A DNA stretch of 64,000 nucleotides, taken from NCBI GenBank assembly GCA_964058845.1, contig CAXKVR010000128.1:62001-126000 (forward strand), in the 5' to 3' direction. The position numbers and the translations under genes are program-made. This document shows, piece by piece, positions 11,998 through 21,517 of the stretch; the first letter of the stretch is position 1; each line of letters begins with the position of its first letter. This stretch comes from Carex sylvatica (taxonomy: Eukaryota > Streptophyta > Magnoliopsida > Poales > Cyperaceae). The notes beneath the pieces were generated by a model. It made no database searches. It had not been told where the DNA came from and was given only the letters and a program-made list of their open reading frames with translations.

Positions 11998-12821
11998 GAC
12001 ATGTACCTAAAGACCACTAAATTTTACATGTAAAAAGACTAAATCCCAATTCACCAGCTTAATAATATACAAGTATCCTGGCAATCACTCTCTAGTCGTG
12101 AATGTGAACGAGAAGAGCATGAATGTACTCTTTCGGTTCCCAGCGAAAGAAAATAAGGTGATTCTTTTGGCGAAATAAGGCAATCTAGGGTTTGACAGCG
12201 GCATCACCTTAATTCTCCCTCTTTCTCCATTGTAGTTTTCATTTTTGATACAACATCTCTCCTCTCTCTCGGTTCTACCTTCTCGAGCAGAGAAGAGAAT
12301 GAGAGGGGAGAAATCGGAGCCGATCAGAGCCAGAAGTGCGGTATCATCGGAGCTCGGAGTGTAGAGTTCATATCTACATAGAAATGCAACGGGTAGTAGA
12401 TTCGATCGTCATCGGAGCACGGCGGATGTCAAAGAAGTGAATCCGGTTGTGAAGTGCAATAGCATTAGGGTGATCAACATCTCGATTGAAGTGTGATGCT
12501 GAATAGATCCGGTCATTGTCGGGAGCGCAGTGGGAATCGAAGAAGCAGATCCGGTAGTGGAGCGAGATGACTTAAAGTATTAAGGTGATCAACATCTCGA
12601 TTGAAGCACAACGGTAAGTAGATCTGGTTGCCATCGGAGCATGACAGCAATCGAAGAAGCGGATCCGGTCGTAGAGCAAGATGATGATTAGAATACTAAA
12701 TTAGATTTTATGAGAGTTAAAGAGTAAATTTTGTAATTATGGTCATTTAATTTATTGTATATACGTCTTTTATCAATGAAATTGTTAGTTGGTATTTAAC
12801 ACCACTAACTTTCAAAAAAAA
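11998..12821 (+). mobile_element. Poly(A)-tailed retroposon with 16-bp target duplication
   Basis: The 824-bp insert ends in a run of eight A and is flanked by a perfect 16-bp direct repeat TATAATGTAAAGTACC (11982-11997 and 12822-12837). The tail and long duplication show insertion by LINE-type reverse transcription. The body has no long reading frame and no recognised protein; it includes a 107-115-bp tandem repeat. It may be a retroposed transcript or a non-autonomous LINE. The host site is the inverted ZIP fragment. Confidence 0.8.
12397..12700. repeat. Tandem repeat, about 2.7 copies of a 107-115-bp unit
   Basis: Units start at 12397, 12504 and 12619 with TAGAT(T/C)CGGT-like sequence. 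Each carries ATCGAAGAAGC-like and GATCCGGT motifs, and the first two end with GGTGATCAACATCTCGATTG. The repeat lies wholly inside the retroposon, so it was duplicated in the source sequence or after insertion. Confidence 0.75.
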
Positions 12822-13370
12822 TATAATGTAAAGTACCTATAGCAGAAGCTATGGCTCCGAAGCCAGCAAATGGAAAATTCGGCATGGTGATTCGGGAAGC
12901 AATGTGACGTCAGCTTTTTGACAGTTTCAGGGAGAATGTGAATGAAGACAGTGGCGAGAATGACGACTCATCAGCTGATTGCAAGGATGGAGAACTGATT
13001 GCACCGGCCATTCAAATGGTGAAGATGGCCGCGATGTTCAGTGTCCACGCCTCCGTATATATTATTTCTGTCGGAATCTTCCTCCGAGCATCCACAACCG
13101 CACTGAGTTGGCTGTCAATGGGAGAAGACATAATTCCACTAGGACTAGGAGCAATTTACATTTGGCAACGTGATGCTGCCATTCTCTCTCTCTCTCTCGT
13201 TTCTCTTGTTCTGCTCTGTTTCCTACGGTTTAGTTTTAAATTGTGCATGTTCTTTAATTATGCTGCCATTATAAAGAGGACTAGGACTAGGAGGAATGGT
13301 GCCAATGTTATTTTTTGTTGTCAAATAATGGATGGCTTACAATAGTAAGAAAACGGTTGTGGGTCGATAT

Positions 13371-13867
13371 CACAGTACTTCTAGTGTTTAAATTCATGTC
13401 AGAGCAATAAATTTGCTTAAGAAACTATCGCTTTAAAAGGACGGCTCTTCTCTTCGGTGAGGTGATTTTGATGAATTTTTTGCTTAGTGTCAGTTATACA
13501 TCGTAAATGAATGATTTTGTTTAGTCTGTCATTTTGTAGTGCAAATTATACTTACAAAGTATTCACATGATCTGGTTTTAATTTGGCGAGCAATGATGTT
13601 AAAACTTATATAATTTTGGTGCATGTTTTTTTTTTTCTCATCGAAGGGCTATGGACAAAATTAGGATACCCTGTAGGGGCCGGAACAGTACAGGTCGTTT
13701 CGTGCAATAATTACTTGTGATTTATTCGGTGGGGTTCGGTGCTTGATATGTGACTTGTACTTTGGGGTTGCATTTTTCTGAAGAGGTTGGGACTTTGAAA
13801 ATTTAATTTTTACGGTGGTTGGCAATAATTTTATGGATTAAGCATTTATGATGGGTGAATAAAATAT
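13371..13867. other. No gene seen
   Basis: AT-rich non-coding sequence between the inverted ZIP fragment and a short tandem duplication. A slightly GC-richer patch at about 13660-13790 has no recognisable content. Confidence 0.3.
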
Positions 13868-14016
13868 GTGTTTTACTATGAGAATGAGCATAAAGACTAA
13901 ATTACCTTCAACTTTTACTGAGTTCTTAGTTTTGAAAAAAAAAATGTGTTTACTATGAGAATGAGCATAAAGACTAAATTACCTTCAACTTTTACTGAGT
14001 TCTTAGTTTTGAAAGA
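13868..14016. repeat. Tandem duplication, period 77 bp
   Basis: TACTATGAGAATGAGCATAA starts at 13874 and again at 13951, with the following bases nearly identical through TTCTTAGTTTTGAAA. A fragment of a third unit (ACTAAATTACCTTCAA) occurs at about 14093. Confidence 0.85.
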
Positions 14017-14999
14017 TCGAACAATGATGTTGTAAACAAGTTTATTTATTGTAAACTTCGTAACTACTATCAAGCAATTTCAAAAAAAAAAAAAACTAAA
14101 TTACCTTCAATGTATTTTCTTGTGTTGGTTATATATGTTCCAGAGCAAAAATCAAGCTCTTCATTAGTTTCTTATCGGGATATCATTAATGACACAGAAC
14201 TTTTAAATTGAATATTTGATTGCTATACAATATACTAATGCCAAAAAAAAATTGAAAAAAGATGGCACAAAAAATGACATTTCTACAAAGCTTAACCTCA
14301 TTTAGCTGTTTCAAAATATTATGAATGATGTTGAATAAAATTTGTGAAAGCATTCTGAGGGTTGAAAGTTTAAAATTCAAATATTTATTATTGATATTAT
14401 TTGAAAATTTTGATCTTTAATTTTAATTGAAAATACTTTATCCAATATAAATCAAATCAGTGTGATAAAATTGAACCCTACAAAGCTGATACAAAAATGA
14501 TTGGCACAAGGTTATGCCCTTATAGTACACAATGGACTGGTAAACAAATTCACATCAAACGAGGGGGTGGAGTGGGCGGGGTGGAGCAGCCAGACAGCCG
14601 GTGTTGTGACTCTCAAAACTGCAATATGTTGTTTCAGATATCGCTACGATATCAGGGTTTTGCGCAGAGTTCACGAGGGAGCGCTCCAGTCCCTTCTGTG
14701 TGAGCAAATGGGGTGTCACAAGTTGGTTCACTCATTTACAATTGATGTCAATTGAATTATACTATTTTTAATGGCTAAATTTAATAACACATCGATCTTC
14801 TCAATTATGGATAAAACAAAATAACATTTATATAAATAATTATTGAGAAATACTCTTAATTTAAGTGCAATTAATTAAGCAAATTAATTACTATAATTAA
14901 ATTTGCAGCTAAATTCATACAAATAAAAATATAAAAATCCTAAATTCATACAAAAATATTCACATAATAAATGCATACCAAATCAAACAAATTCATGCA
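14017..14999. other. Unassigned sequence; no supported gene
   Basis: Mostly AT-rich. A less AT-rich island at about 14490-14730 has overlapping short frames in two phases but no domain I recognise. It ends with GGGGTGTCACA, which resembles the end of some Gypsy LTRs, so an LTR fragment is possible but unproven. Confidence 0.3.
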
Positions 15000-15725
15000 A
15001 GATAACTAAAGGGCTGAGCTGCTAGGGAGGCACGGCCTGCTAAAGGGAACTGGGCCTCGGAAGTGGCAAGGCCCTCTCGAGACTCTTGGGCCACTGTAGA
15101 AGGCATAGAGGGCTGCGGCCTTAAGGAGGAAGGCTGACTGGGCTGAAGAGAGATGGTAGACTGCGGCCTGGTAGGATGAGGCAAAGGAGCAGCAGCACCA
15201 GGTGGAATTCCAGAGGCTTACACAATACAAACAGGGAGCTACCAGGTAGAACAATCATGCACATGAGCCTCAGAAGGAGCCGAACCAGTGGAAAAAGGGA
15301 AAATAGATTCATCAAAAGTCACATTTTGACTAATATAAATTTTTTGAGTAGGCACATGAAGACATTTGTAGTCTTTTTGTGTTTGGCAATATCGAAGAAA
15401 AACACAAGGAATCAACCGCAATTGGAGCTTGTGAGCATTATAAGATCGAATAAGAGGAAAGCAAAGGCAACCGATGACTCTAAAAAAGGTATAATCTTGA
15501 GCCTTATGAAAAAGAATCGAGTAAGGAGAAGTGCGAGGAGAGGTGGTAGGAGGGAGCCGATTGATAATGAACACCACGCTTTGAAAAATAGATCCCATAA
15601 ATCAAACGGCAAGGAGGAATGAGACAAGATAGCGAGGTCTACCTTGACTTGGGCCTCCACTGCCACGGCCAGTTCGGGTAGGAAGATCCACGACCCCTTC
15701 CCCTGTTGTTGCTAGACAAGAATGG
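15000..15725 (-). pseudogene. Ty1/Copia polyprotein relic (gag tail joined to integrase C-terminal region)
   Basis: On the minus strand, an Arg/Gly-rich gag-like piece (about 15710-15660) jumps to the end of the integrase core: LAILSHSSLPFDLWD, then after a frameshift QSVVFIINRLPPT, then GCLCFPLIRSYNAHKLQ and CVFLRY, and finally VTFDESIFPF. These are hallmark Copia motifs (in intact elements the phrases resemble HSSLP..W, INRLPT, GC.C.P..RPYN.HKL, CVFLGY and VFDE..FPF). The downstream Pro/Ser-rich linker to RT is still visible to about 15000. Reverse transcriptase is absent. An internal deletion, a frameshift and stops make it non-functional. Confidence 0.85.
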
Positions 15726-15930
15726 AAGAAGAATATCTTGTATTGACTTCATCAGTTTACATTCTAGGGAGTACAGATATACATAGCCATTGTAAGAAGA
15801 GATAACAGCCTGTTGCCATTCTAACTAACTACTATTACATCTCAAGATTAACTAACTAATAGTCTGTTACATGAAGTTGACTAAGTCAAAGCTAAGCCTA
15901 TATACTCTGCCATGACGTGGGCTGCAAAAT
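15726..15930 (-). mobile_element. Probable Copia LTR fragment upstream of the relic
   Basis: On the minus strand this runs through TATATAGGCTT (TATA-like) to a T/C-rich end, directly before the gag-like sequence, as a 5' LTR would. There are several TAACTAACTA-type short repeats. No primer site and no partner LTR were found, so the boundaries are approximate. Confidence 0.4.
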
Positions 15931-16261
15931 TAATACTTTCATTTAACATATGTCGTAAGTAATTTCAGGTAAAATATTTGGTCAACATTTTCAATTGAAA
16001 TATATTGTCAGCAAATATATAGCTATTTAGTTAATAAATAAAAAGAAATGTATATACGTCATGCATTCTTAAATGAATACCTAGTGGCATGAGTCGAAAA
16101 ATACGAATCCATGCTAAAAGAAATATCACAGTAACTAACGCACAATCTTGTGTTTGCACCGTGAACACCATCTCACCGTGCCCTAGCACATGCAGCTGCT
16201 GCCTACCGACACCAGCACAGTTATGTCTTCTTCTTCATGTCCATCATCTCCAATTTTGAAT
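15931..16261. other. No gene seen
   Basis: Non-coding spacer between the Copia relic and the forward ZIP pseudogene. Confidence 0.3.
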
Positions 16262-17030
16262 CATACAACTAAAGTTTAATTTTGTTGTGTCCTTGCTGTA
16301 GATATTAGAATTTGGAATTATAGTTAATTCAGGGATTATTGGAATGTCTGTGGGTGCATCAGAGACTCCATCTACCATAGGGGCGGAGGCCCCTTATTAA
16401 TTGCTGCCTTGACCTTTCAACTGTTCTTTGAGGGTGTTGGTGTTGGATCCTGCATTACTCAGCTAAAGTTTGACTAACTATACATAATGTTCTAATTATT
16501 GCTGACTTTTATATAGTCCCATACAGTTTTCAGACGATGAAACCATTAGCATGATATAAGTTGGTATTTGTTACGTAATATTTGAATCAAATTAAATATT
16601 CATAAAGGCATGTCTATATCATGTACCTTTTAGGCATCTAGTTGAGAAACAAAAATCTTTATTTCTACAACTGCAGAGAAATTTTCTTTTGAAGGCAGTG
16701 ATGAAAATGTCGATCATTTTTTCACTGACAACTCCAGTGGGAATTGTCCAGAGGTATTGGCATAGCATCCAGCTACAATAAGAAGTTAAGAACATCCACA
16801 CTGCATTGATTATTGAAGGGTTTTGGACTCTGTATCTGCTGGAATTTTGATATACATGTGACGTGTCATTTGTTGATTGATCTTCTTACCGAGAACTCCA
16901 TGAATCCGTGTGTGCAGAATTGGGGGATATTACAGTTACTGATAAATATTTTATTGCTTGTGGGTGCAGGTCTAATGTCTATGATTGCCAAATGGGCGTA
17001 GAATTTCATTAGATGAGAGTTTACCAATGA
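16262..17030 (+). pseudogene. ZIP transporter pseudogene (end of intron 2, exons 3 and 4)
   Basis: Exon 3 equivalent is about 16302-16462 and exon 4 about 16677-17001, separated by a recognisable intron 3. Exon 3 still encodes IIGMSVGAS, but six-base-type insertions around 16381 and indels in exon 4 (for example near 16748 and 16785) destroy the frame. The exon 3-exon 4 donor GT is changed (CAGCTAAAG at 16460). The end retains ...IAKWA and TAG. Exons 1-2 are missing; an inverted exon 1 piece abuts the 3' end instead. The source is the intact gene at 8665-11253. Confidence 0.88.
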
Positions 17031-17032
17031 AG

Positions 17033-17340
17033 TTTAGCATGTGCGCCTCCGTCTTATCTTTGGCAACTGCACCGAGTGGCTGTCAATGGGAGAAGATAAT
17101 TAATGTGTCACTGGAATTGAGAGCAACTTACACTTGGAGAACATCTCTCTCTCTCTCTCACTCTCGTTTTCTTCTTCTTTCTTTTGGTTATTTTTTGTAC
17201 GGTTTAATTTTAGATTGTGATGATTATTATTATTTGCCATTATAAAGAGGACTAGGAGGAATGTTGCCAATGTTATTTTTGCTGTGTCAAATAATGGATG
17301 GCTTACAATAGCCAGTAAGAAAACAGTTGTGGGTCGATAT
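17033..17340 (-). pseudogene. Second inverted fragment of ZIP exon 1 and leader
   Basis: The plus-strand sequence GTGCGCCTCCGTCTTATC at 17040 and GGCTGTCAATGGGAGAAGA at 17076 are complements of ZIP exon 1. The match runs on into the leader and is followed by the same downstream block as at 13260-13370 (GAGGACTAGGAGGAATG, then GTAAGAAAACAGTTGTGGG). A large exon 1 portion is deleted relative to the fragment at 12838-13165. Confidence 0.75.
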
Positions 17341-17381
17341 CAAAGGACCATCTCTTGTCTATTAACACAGAGGGCTATTAT

Positions 17382-17694
17382 TAGGGGTGCAAACAGATCG
17401 GATATTATCCGATGGTATCCGAATCCGTATCCGAAAATTTGATACGGATATCCAAATATCCGTGCAGATACGGACACGAATATGATTTTAAATTTCAATT
17501 ATCTGTATCCGAATAGTATAGTTTAATATATAGTATGAAAAAAATTATATTATTTACTATTATTAAAAGCGGATATCCGTATCCATATCCATATCCGTCT
17601 AATATCCGATCCGTATCTGTATTTAGAAAATAAAAACTAATACGGATATAATTTTACTACTATTCGATCCGTATCCGATCCATTTGCACCCCTA
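17382..17694. mobile_element. hAT-like MITE (AGGGGTGCAAAC ends)
   Basis: The terminal inverted repeats are TAGGGGTGCAAA (17382) and TTTGCACCCCTA (ending 17694). The interior is rich in GGATATCCGTATCC-like palindromic repeats. Flanks GCTATTAT and ACCATTAT could be a degraded 8-bp duplication. There is no coding sequence. Confidence 0.65.
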
Positions 17695-17984
17695 ACCATT
17701 ATGGCTGTGAGACCCATCAAAGTACGTACAGACCGTTTCGCAGTTCGCACCATAAAATACATGGAGACTTGTTTGATGGTGTTTGTTTCTCGTGATGATT
17801 TGTTGGATTTTGGGGTTGGCACCATTATGTAATTTATATGTCTCCTTCGTCAAGAGCTATTCTACTAAAAGAAAAATACTTTCAGAAAAGAATTAGCTCC
17901 TCAAGTAATATTGAGTTTGCAATATTGTAGATACGATATAATGGTGTTTAAAATTTGTTCGCACGAATCTCAAAGCACATGAAC

Positions 17985-18312
17985 TCAGTTTGGACAAAAT
18001 TCGGCCCAAATTCGTTCATCTTGTTCTCCATATTAAAATATTTTTGGAGACTAAATTTTACATTTTTTGAAAAAAAATTTACTGTTTTTTTAGATTTATT
18101 AAAAATCGTTGATTTTTTATAGTCCAGATTTGTCTAAAAACAGAGATTTTCAATAAATCTAAAAAATAGTAAAACTTTTCAAAAAATGTAAAATTTAGTC
18201 TTTAAAAACATATTAATATGAAAAACAAGACGACGGTTTGAATAAGTTATTTGGACTTTAAATCCAGTGATTATTAGTCCAATGTACAAAAATGTCTATA
18301 AATTGCAATGCA
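17985..18312. mobile_element. Foldback MITE, TTGTTCTCCATATTAA family (old copy)
   Basis: The arms read TTCATCTTGTTCTCCATATT... and, in reverse, ...ATATTAATATGAAAAACAAGACGA. The centre is a palindrome around TCTAGATTTGTC-like sequence. It shares arm sequence with the copies at 49143-51413. The outer left end is decayed. Confidence 0.55.
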
Positions 18313-18795
18313 CCCTCCCCCTCTATATATATATGTCTCATGTAGGACCACGTACATGCATAAAGCTCTAGTTGCATTAATTTTTCAAGAAGAAAATGAT
18401 AATAAATTTCAGCAACCTGTATTAATCCTTCTCCATTTTGACCATTGGGTCCAAATTATTATTTCCTTTGTTGGAATTTGAATCATTCGTATTTAATTTA
18501 TTAATTTCATGTAATTTTGTATTGAAGCATAAAAACATTTCACTTTTTGTTCTGTTCTCATTCAGCTTATAAGTGCCGTTCGATCTGATGAACAATATTT
18601 GATGTCTCATAAATTCGTCAAATTTCAAAAATAAAAGACTCTATATATACTCTATAATTTTTTTATTTTTTATTCAGTTTAGTTTTTTTTTGTAATTTGA
18701 AGATTATCTAATCGATTCAAAACCTAGTTTTATCATAAAGAGCACAACTTTAATCGATTGAGTCATGCATATATGGTTCTCTCACTAATTCTTTG

Positions 18796-19461
18796 GGGGA
18801 ATTTCACGTCTACCCCTTAAGAACTTTAAAATTACATATTTTCCCTCAAAATTTTGAAATTACGTAATTTCCCTCTAAACTTCAAAAACTCAAAAATTTA
18901 CCCATTTTATTTTTTTATATCAGAAATCATTCTAAATTTATAAAATGCCCATTTTACCCTTTTATTAAAAGCACTAAACACTCATTTAACTCAAATTTGA
19001 ATCTGAAGGATTCCCCCATCGTCCGAACAGCTTTAAGATATGTGCGTGCTAGATTAGCACAAATCTTGAAGTGAACATGCACATATATTGAAGCAACACA
19101 CATATTTTAAGTAATGTGCACGGATAGGAATTACTGATTTATGCGAGCTAGACCAGCACGGATCTTGAAGCAAACACACATGGATATTGAAGCATCGGAC
19201 ACAGATCTTAATGCGATGTGCGCGGATGGGACGACAAAGGAACCCTTCAGATTCAAATTTGAGTCAGATGGGCGTTTTATTCATTTAATAAAAGGGTAAA
19301 ATTGGTATTTTATAAATTTAGCATGAGGTTTAATATAAAAGACAATAAAATGGATAAATTTGTGAGTTTTTGAATTTTAGAATGAGAAATGCGTAATTTC
19401 AAAGTTTAGAGATGAAAATACGCAATTTTGAAATTTTTTAGTGGTATACGTGAAATTCCCC
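18796..19461. mobile_element. Foldback MITE, GGGGAATTTCACGT family, full copy
   Basis: The ends are GGGGAATTTCACGTCTACC (18796) and GGTATACGTGAAATTCCCC (ending 19461), with about 200-bp imperfect arms. Its middle (about 19036-19230) carries two copies of a roughly 100-bp block (AGCACAAATCTTGAAG... and AGCACGGATCTTGAAG...). Half of another copy is at 6938-7150. Confidence 0.75.
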
Positions 19462-20025
19462 TTTTTTTTTTTACATTTGATTGATTGTTAGTCCTAATTT
19501 TATTGAGTCATGTATGGTTCTCTCAGAAATTGATTATTGGTCCTAATTTTATTGAGTGATTTTATTAGTACTAATTATCGGTACTATTACATTTTATGAT
19601 AATTTTATTGAGTGATTTTATTAGTACTAATTATCGGTACTATTACATTTTATGATACTTTTATGCATGATTTTATGACGAAATTGATTATTGGTAGGTA
19701 GTAATTAGTAACTAATTTTACTAATTAAATACACAATTTCGTAATTACTTATTAATGTCAAAAGATTAACAAAATTACTTAAGGTGACCTATTTTGTAAT
19801 TCGTATCTTTTCAACCATATATATAGTATGCCATCCAAAATCTAATAACTAGGTGACCTATTTTCTGAATTAGTTATCACTTAGGGATATACTTTTCGTA
19901 ATAAATTTCAAGGAAGCATATTTTAGTTCATTTATGGTTATTTGTAAATTTTATGTTCATAAAATATAATTATAATTACTTGTACAAAGGACATTATTTT
20001 CTAATCATTTTACCTACTTATTGAG
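19462..20025. repeat. AT-rich spacer with a 56-bp tandem duplication
   Basis: ATTGAGTGATTTTATTAGTA occurs at 19551 and 19607 with identical following bases (19535-19665). The rest is AT-rich non-coding sequence. Confidence 0.7.
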
Positions 20026-20456
20026 GATTTTTTTTTATAAACCATAATTAATTAAATTAATTTTAGTAAAGCAGCCGTGATTACTTTTTTTTTTTTTAAA
20101 CATAAGGATTGAATCTCCAATTCGGTCTCCAAATTTTACTTTTTGGAGAGACTGAATTAGGGATTCGGTCTCCACATTTTCCTTTGTTTCAGCCCTGTTT
20201 TAGACCTTTTTCGGCCTGTTTTGGATTTTAACGAACACTCTGTATTTCTGTGATTATGTTTTGGCCCTGTTTCTGCCAGGAACAGCTCCTTGTTTCAAAA
20301 TAAAGGAAGACCCAATTCACAATTCGGTCCGAAAAAAAGTAAAATGTGGAGACCGAATTGAAGATTTAGTCCTTATAATTTTTTTTAAAAAAAGAAGAAG
20401 TAATCATATTGCTTTACTAAAATTAATTTAATTAATTATGATTTATAAAAAAAATC
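20026..20456. mobile_element. Mutator-like MITE with long TIRs and 9-bp target duplication
   Basis: The terminal inverted repeats are about 60 bp, starting GATTTTTTTT.ATAAA and including AATTAATTTTAGTAAAGCA. The 9-bp flanking duplication CTTATTGAG is perfect (20017-20025 and 20457-20465). The interior has a second pair of complementary phrases, AATTCGGTCTCC and GGAGACCGAATT. No coding sequence. Confidence 0.85.
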
Positions 20457-20619
20457 CTTATTGAGCGGGTTCATGACAAACGGATATATTTTTGGTAATA
20501 TTTCTTGGTACAACCCATTGGCCGCAACTTCATGTTCCATCCACCAACCCTTTTTTTCTTACTGAAATGTTTTTTCCAACGGAAAATTCCGCTGCAACTT
20601 ATTATTTTGGTGGCCATGT

Positions 20620-21517
20620 TTAGTTGTGACCTAAAAAGTGGAATAAGAAATTTAGGTTTCGTTATTTCACTAAATATGTCTTAATTGAGTCGGACTAAGA
20701 TGGCATAAGCCGATCTTTAGATCGATCTAAATTATACCACCTCACATAATGCCTTAACTTTATTCCATCTCGTGGCCTAACTTGAATGATTATAATAATA
20801 TTTTATTTATATATAATTAGTCTATTATTAATAATAATTATTATTAGTATATAATTATATAATTAATATCTTATATTGTTAATATATTAAATAATTATTA
20901 TAATAATATTATATAATTAATAACCTTTTATTAATAATTATTATTAATATATTAAATAACTATTATATAATATTGTAATATAATATAGTTATTAGTAATA
21001 TATTAATATTATGTAATTAATATCTTATTAACGATATATAACTATATAATTAATATCCTATATTGTTAATATATTAAATAATTAATATAATAATAATTTA
21101 ATATATTAATATTATATAATTAGTATAATAATAATTTAATATATTAATATTATATAATTAGTATTTTCTTATTCATGATTATTATTAATATGTAACTATA
21201 TAATTAATATGTTATATTGTTAATATATTAAATAATTATTATAATAATAATATAATATATTAATATTATATAATTAGTATTTTCTTATTCATAATTATTA
21301 TTAATATGTAACTATATAATTAATATGTTATATTTTTAATATATTAAATAATTATTATAATAATATTATGTAATTAGTATCTTATTATTAATAATTATTA
21401 TTAATTTATTTATAATTATATAATTAATAATTAATATTGTTAATATAGTAAATCATCATTATAAAAATATTATAATATATTATAGTTGTCATTAATATAT
21501 TAATATTATATAATTAA
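20620..21517. repeat. AT-rich array (left part)
   Basis: Nearly pure A/T sequence made of irregular repeats of TTAATATATTAAATAATTAT and ATTATATAATTAATAT-like units with variable spacing of about 115-185 bp. A GTTTAGTTGTGACCTAAA-like end at about 20628 resembles, in reverse, the sequence at about 30150-30170, so both AT-rich blocks may belong to one TIR element. It is broken at 21517 by LTR family B. Confidence 0.5.

Larger units (their letters stand above)
11930..13370 (-). pseudogene. Inverted duplicate of the ZIP 5' end (leader, exon 1, start of intron 1)
   Basis: On the minus strand, 13165 down to 12838 matches ZIP exon 1 with substitutions and small indels; for example the plus-strand GCTCCGAAGCCAGCAAA is the complement of exon 1 near 9045. 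The match goes past the exon 1 donor site into intron 1 (about 11940-11997) and, on the other side, into the 5' leader (about 13170-13260). The copy is broken by a retroposon at 11998-12821. A 135-codon plus-strand frame at 12938-13345 is only the antisense of this relic. Two similar inverted pieces lie at 17033-17340 and 30990-31850. Confidence 0.8.

Noticed and set aside
12938..13345. 135-codon plus-strand reading frame
   Set aside because: It is the antisense of an inverted ZIP exon 1 relic; no independent protein signature.
14497..14755. Two overlapping short frames in a GC-richer island
   Set aside because: Neither has a recognisable domain; the island may be an LTR fragment.
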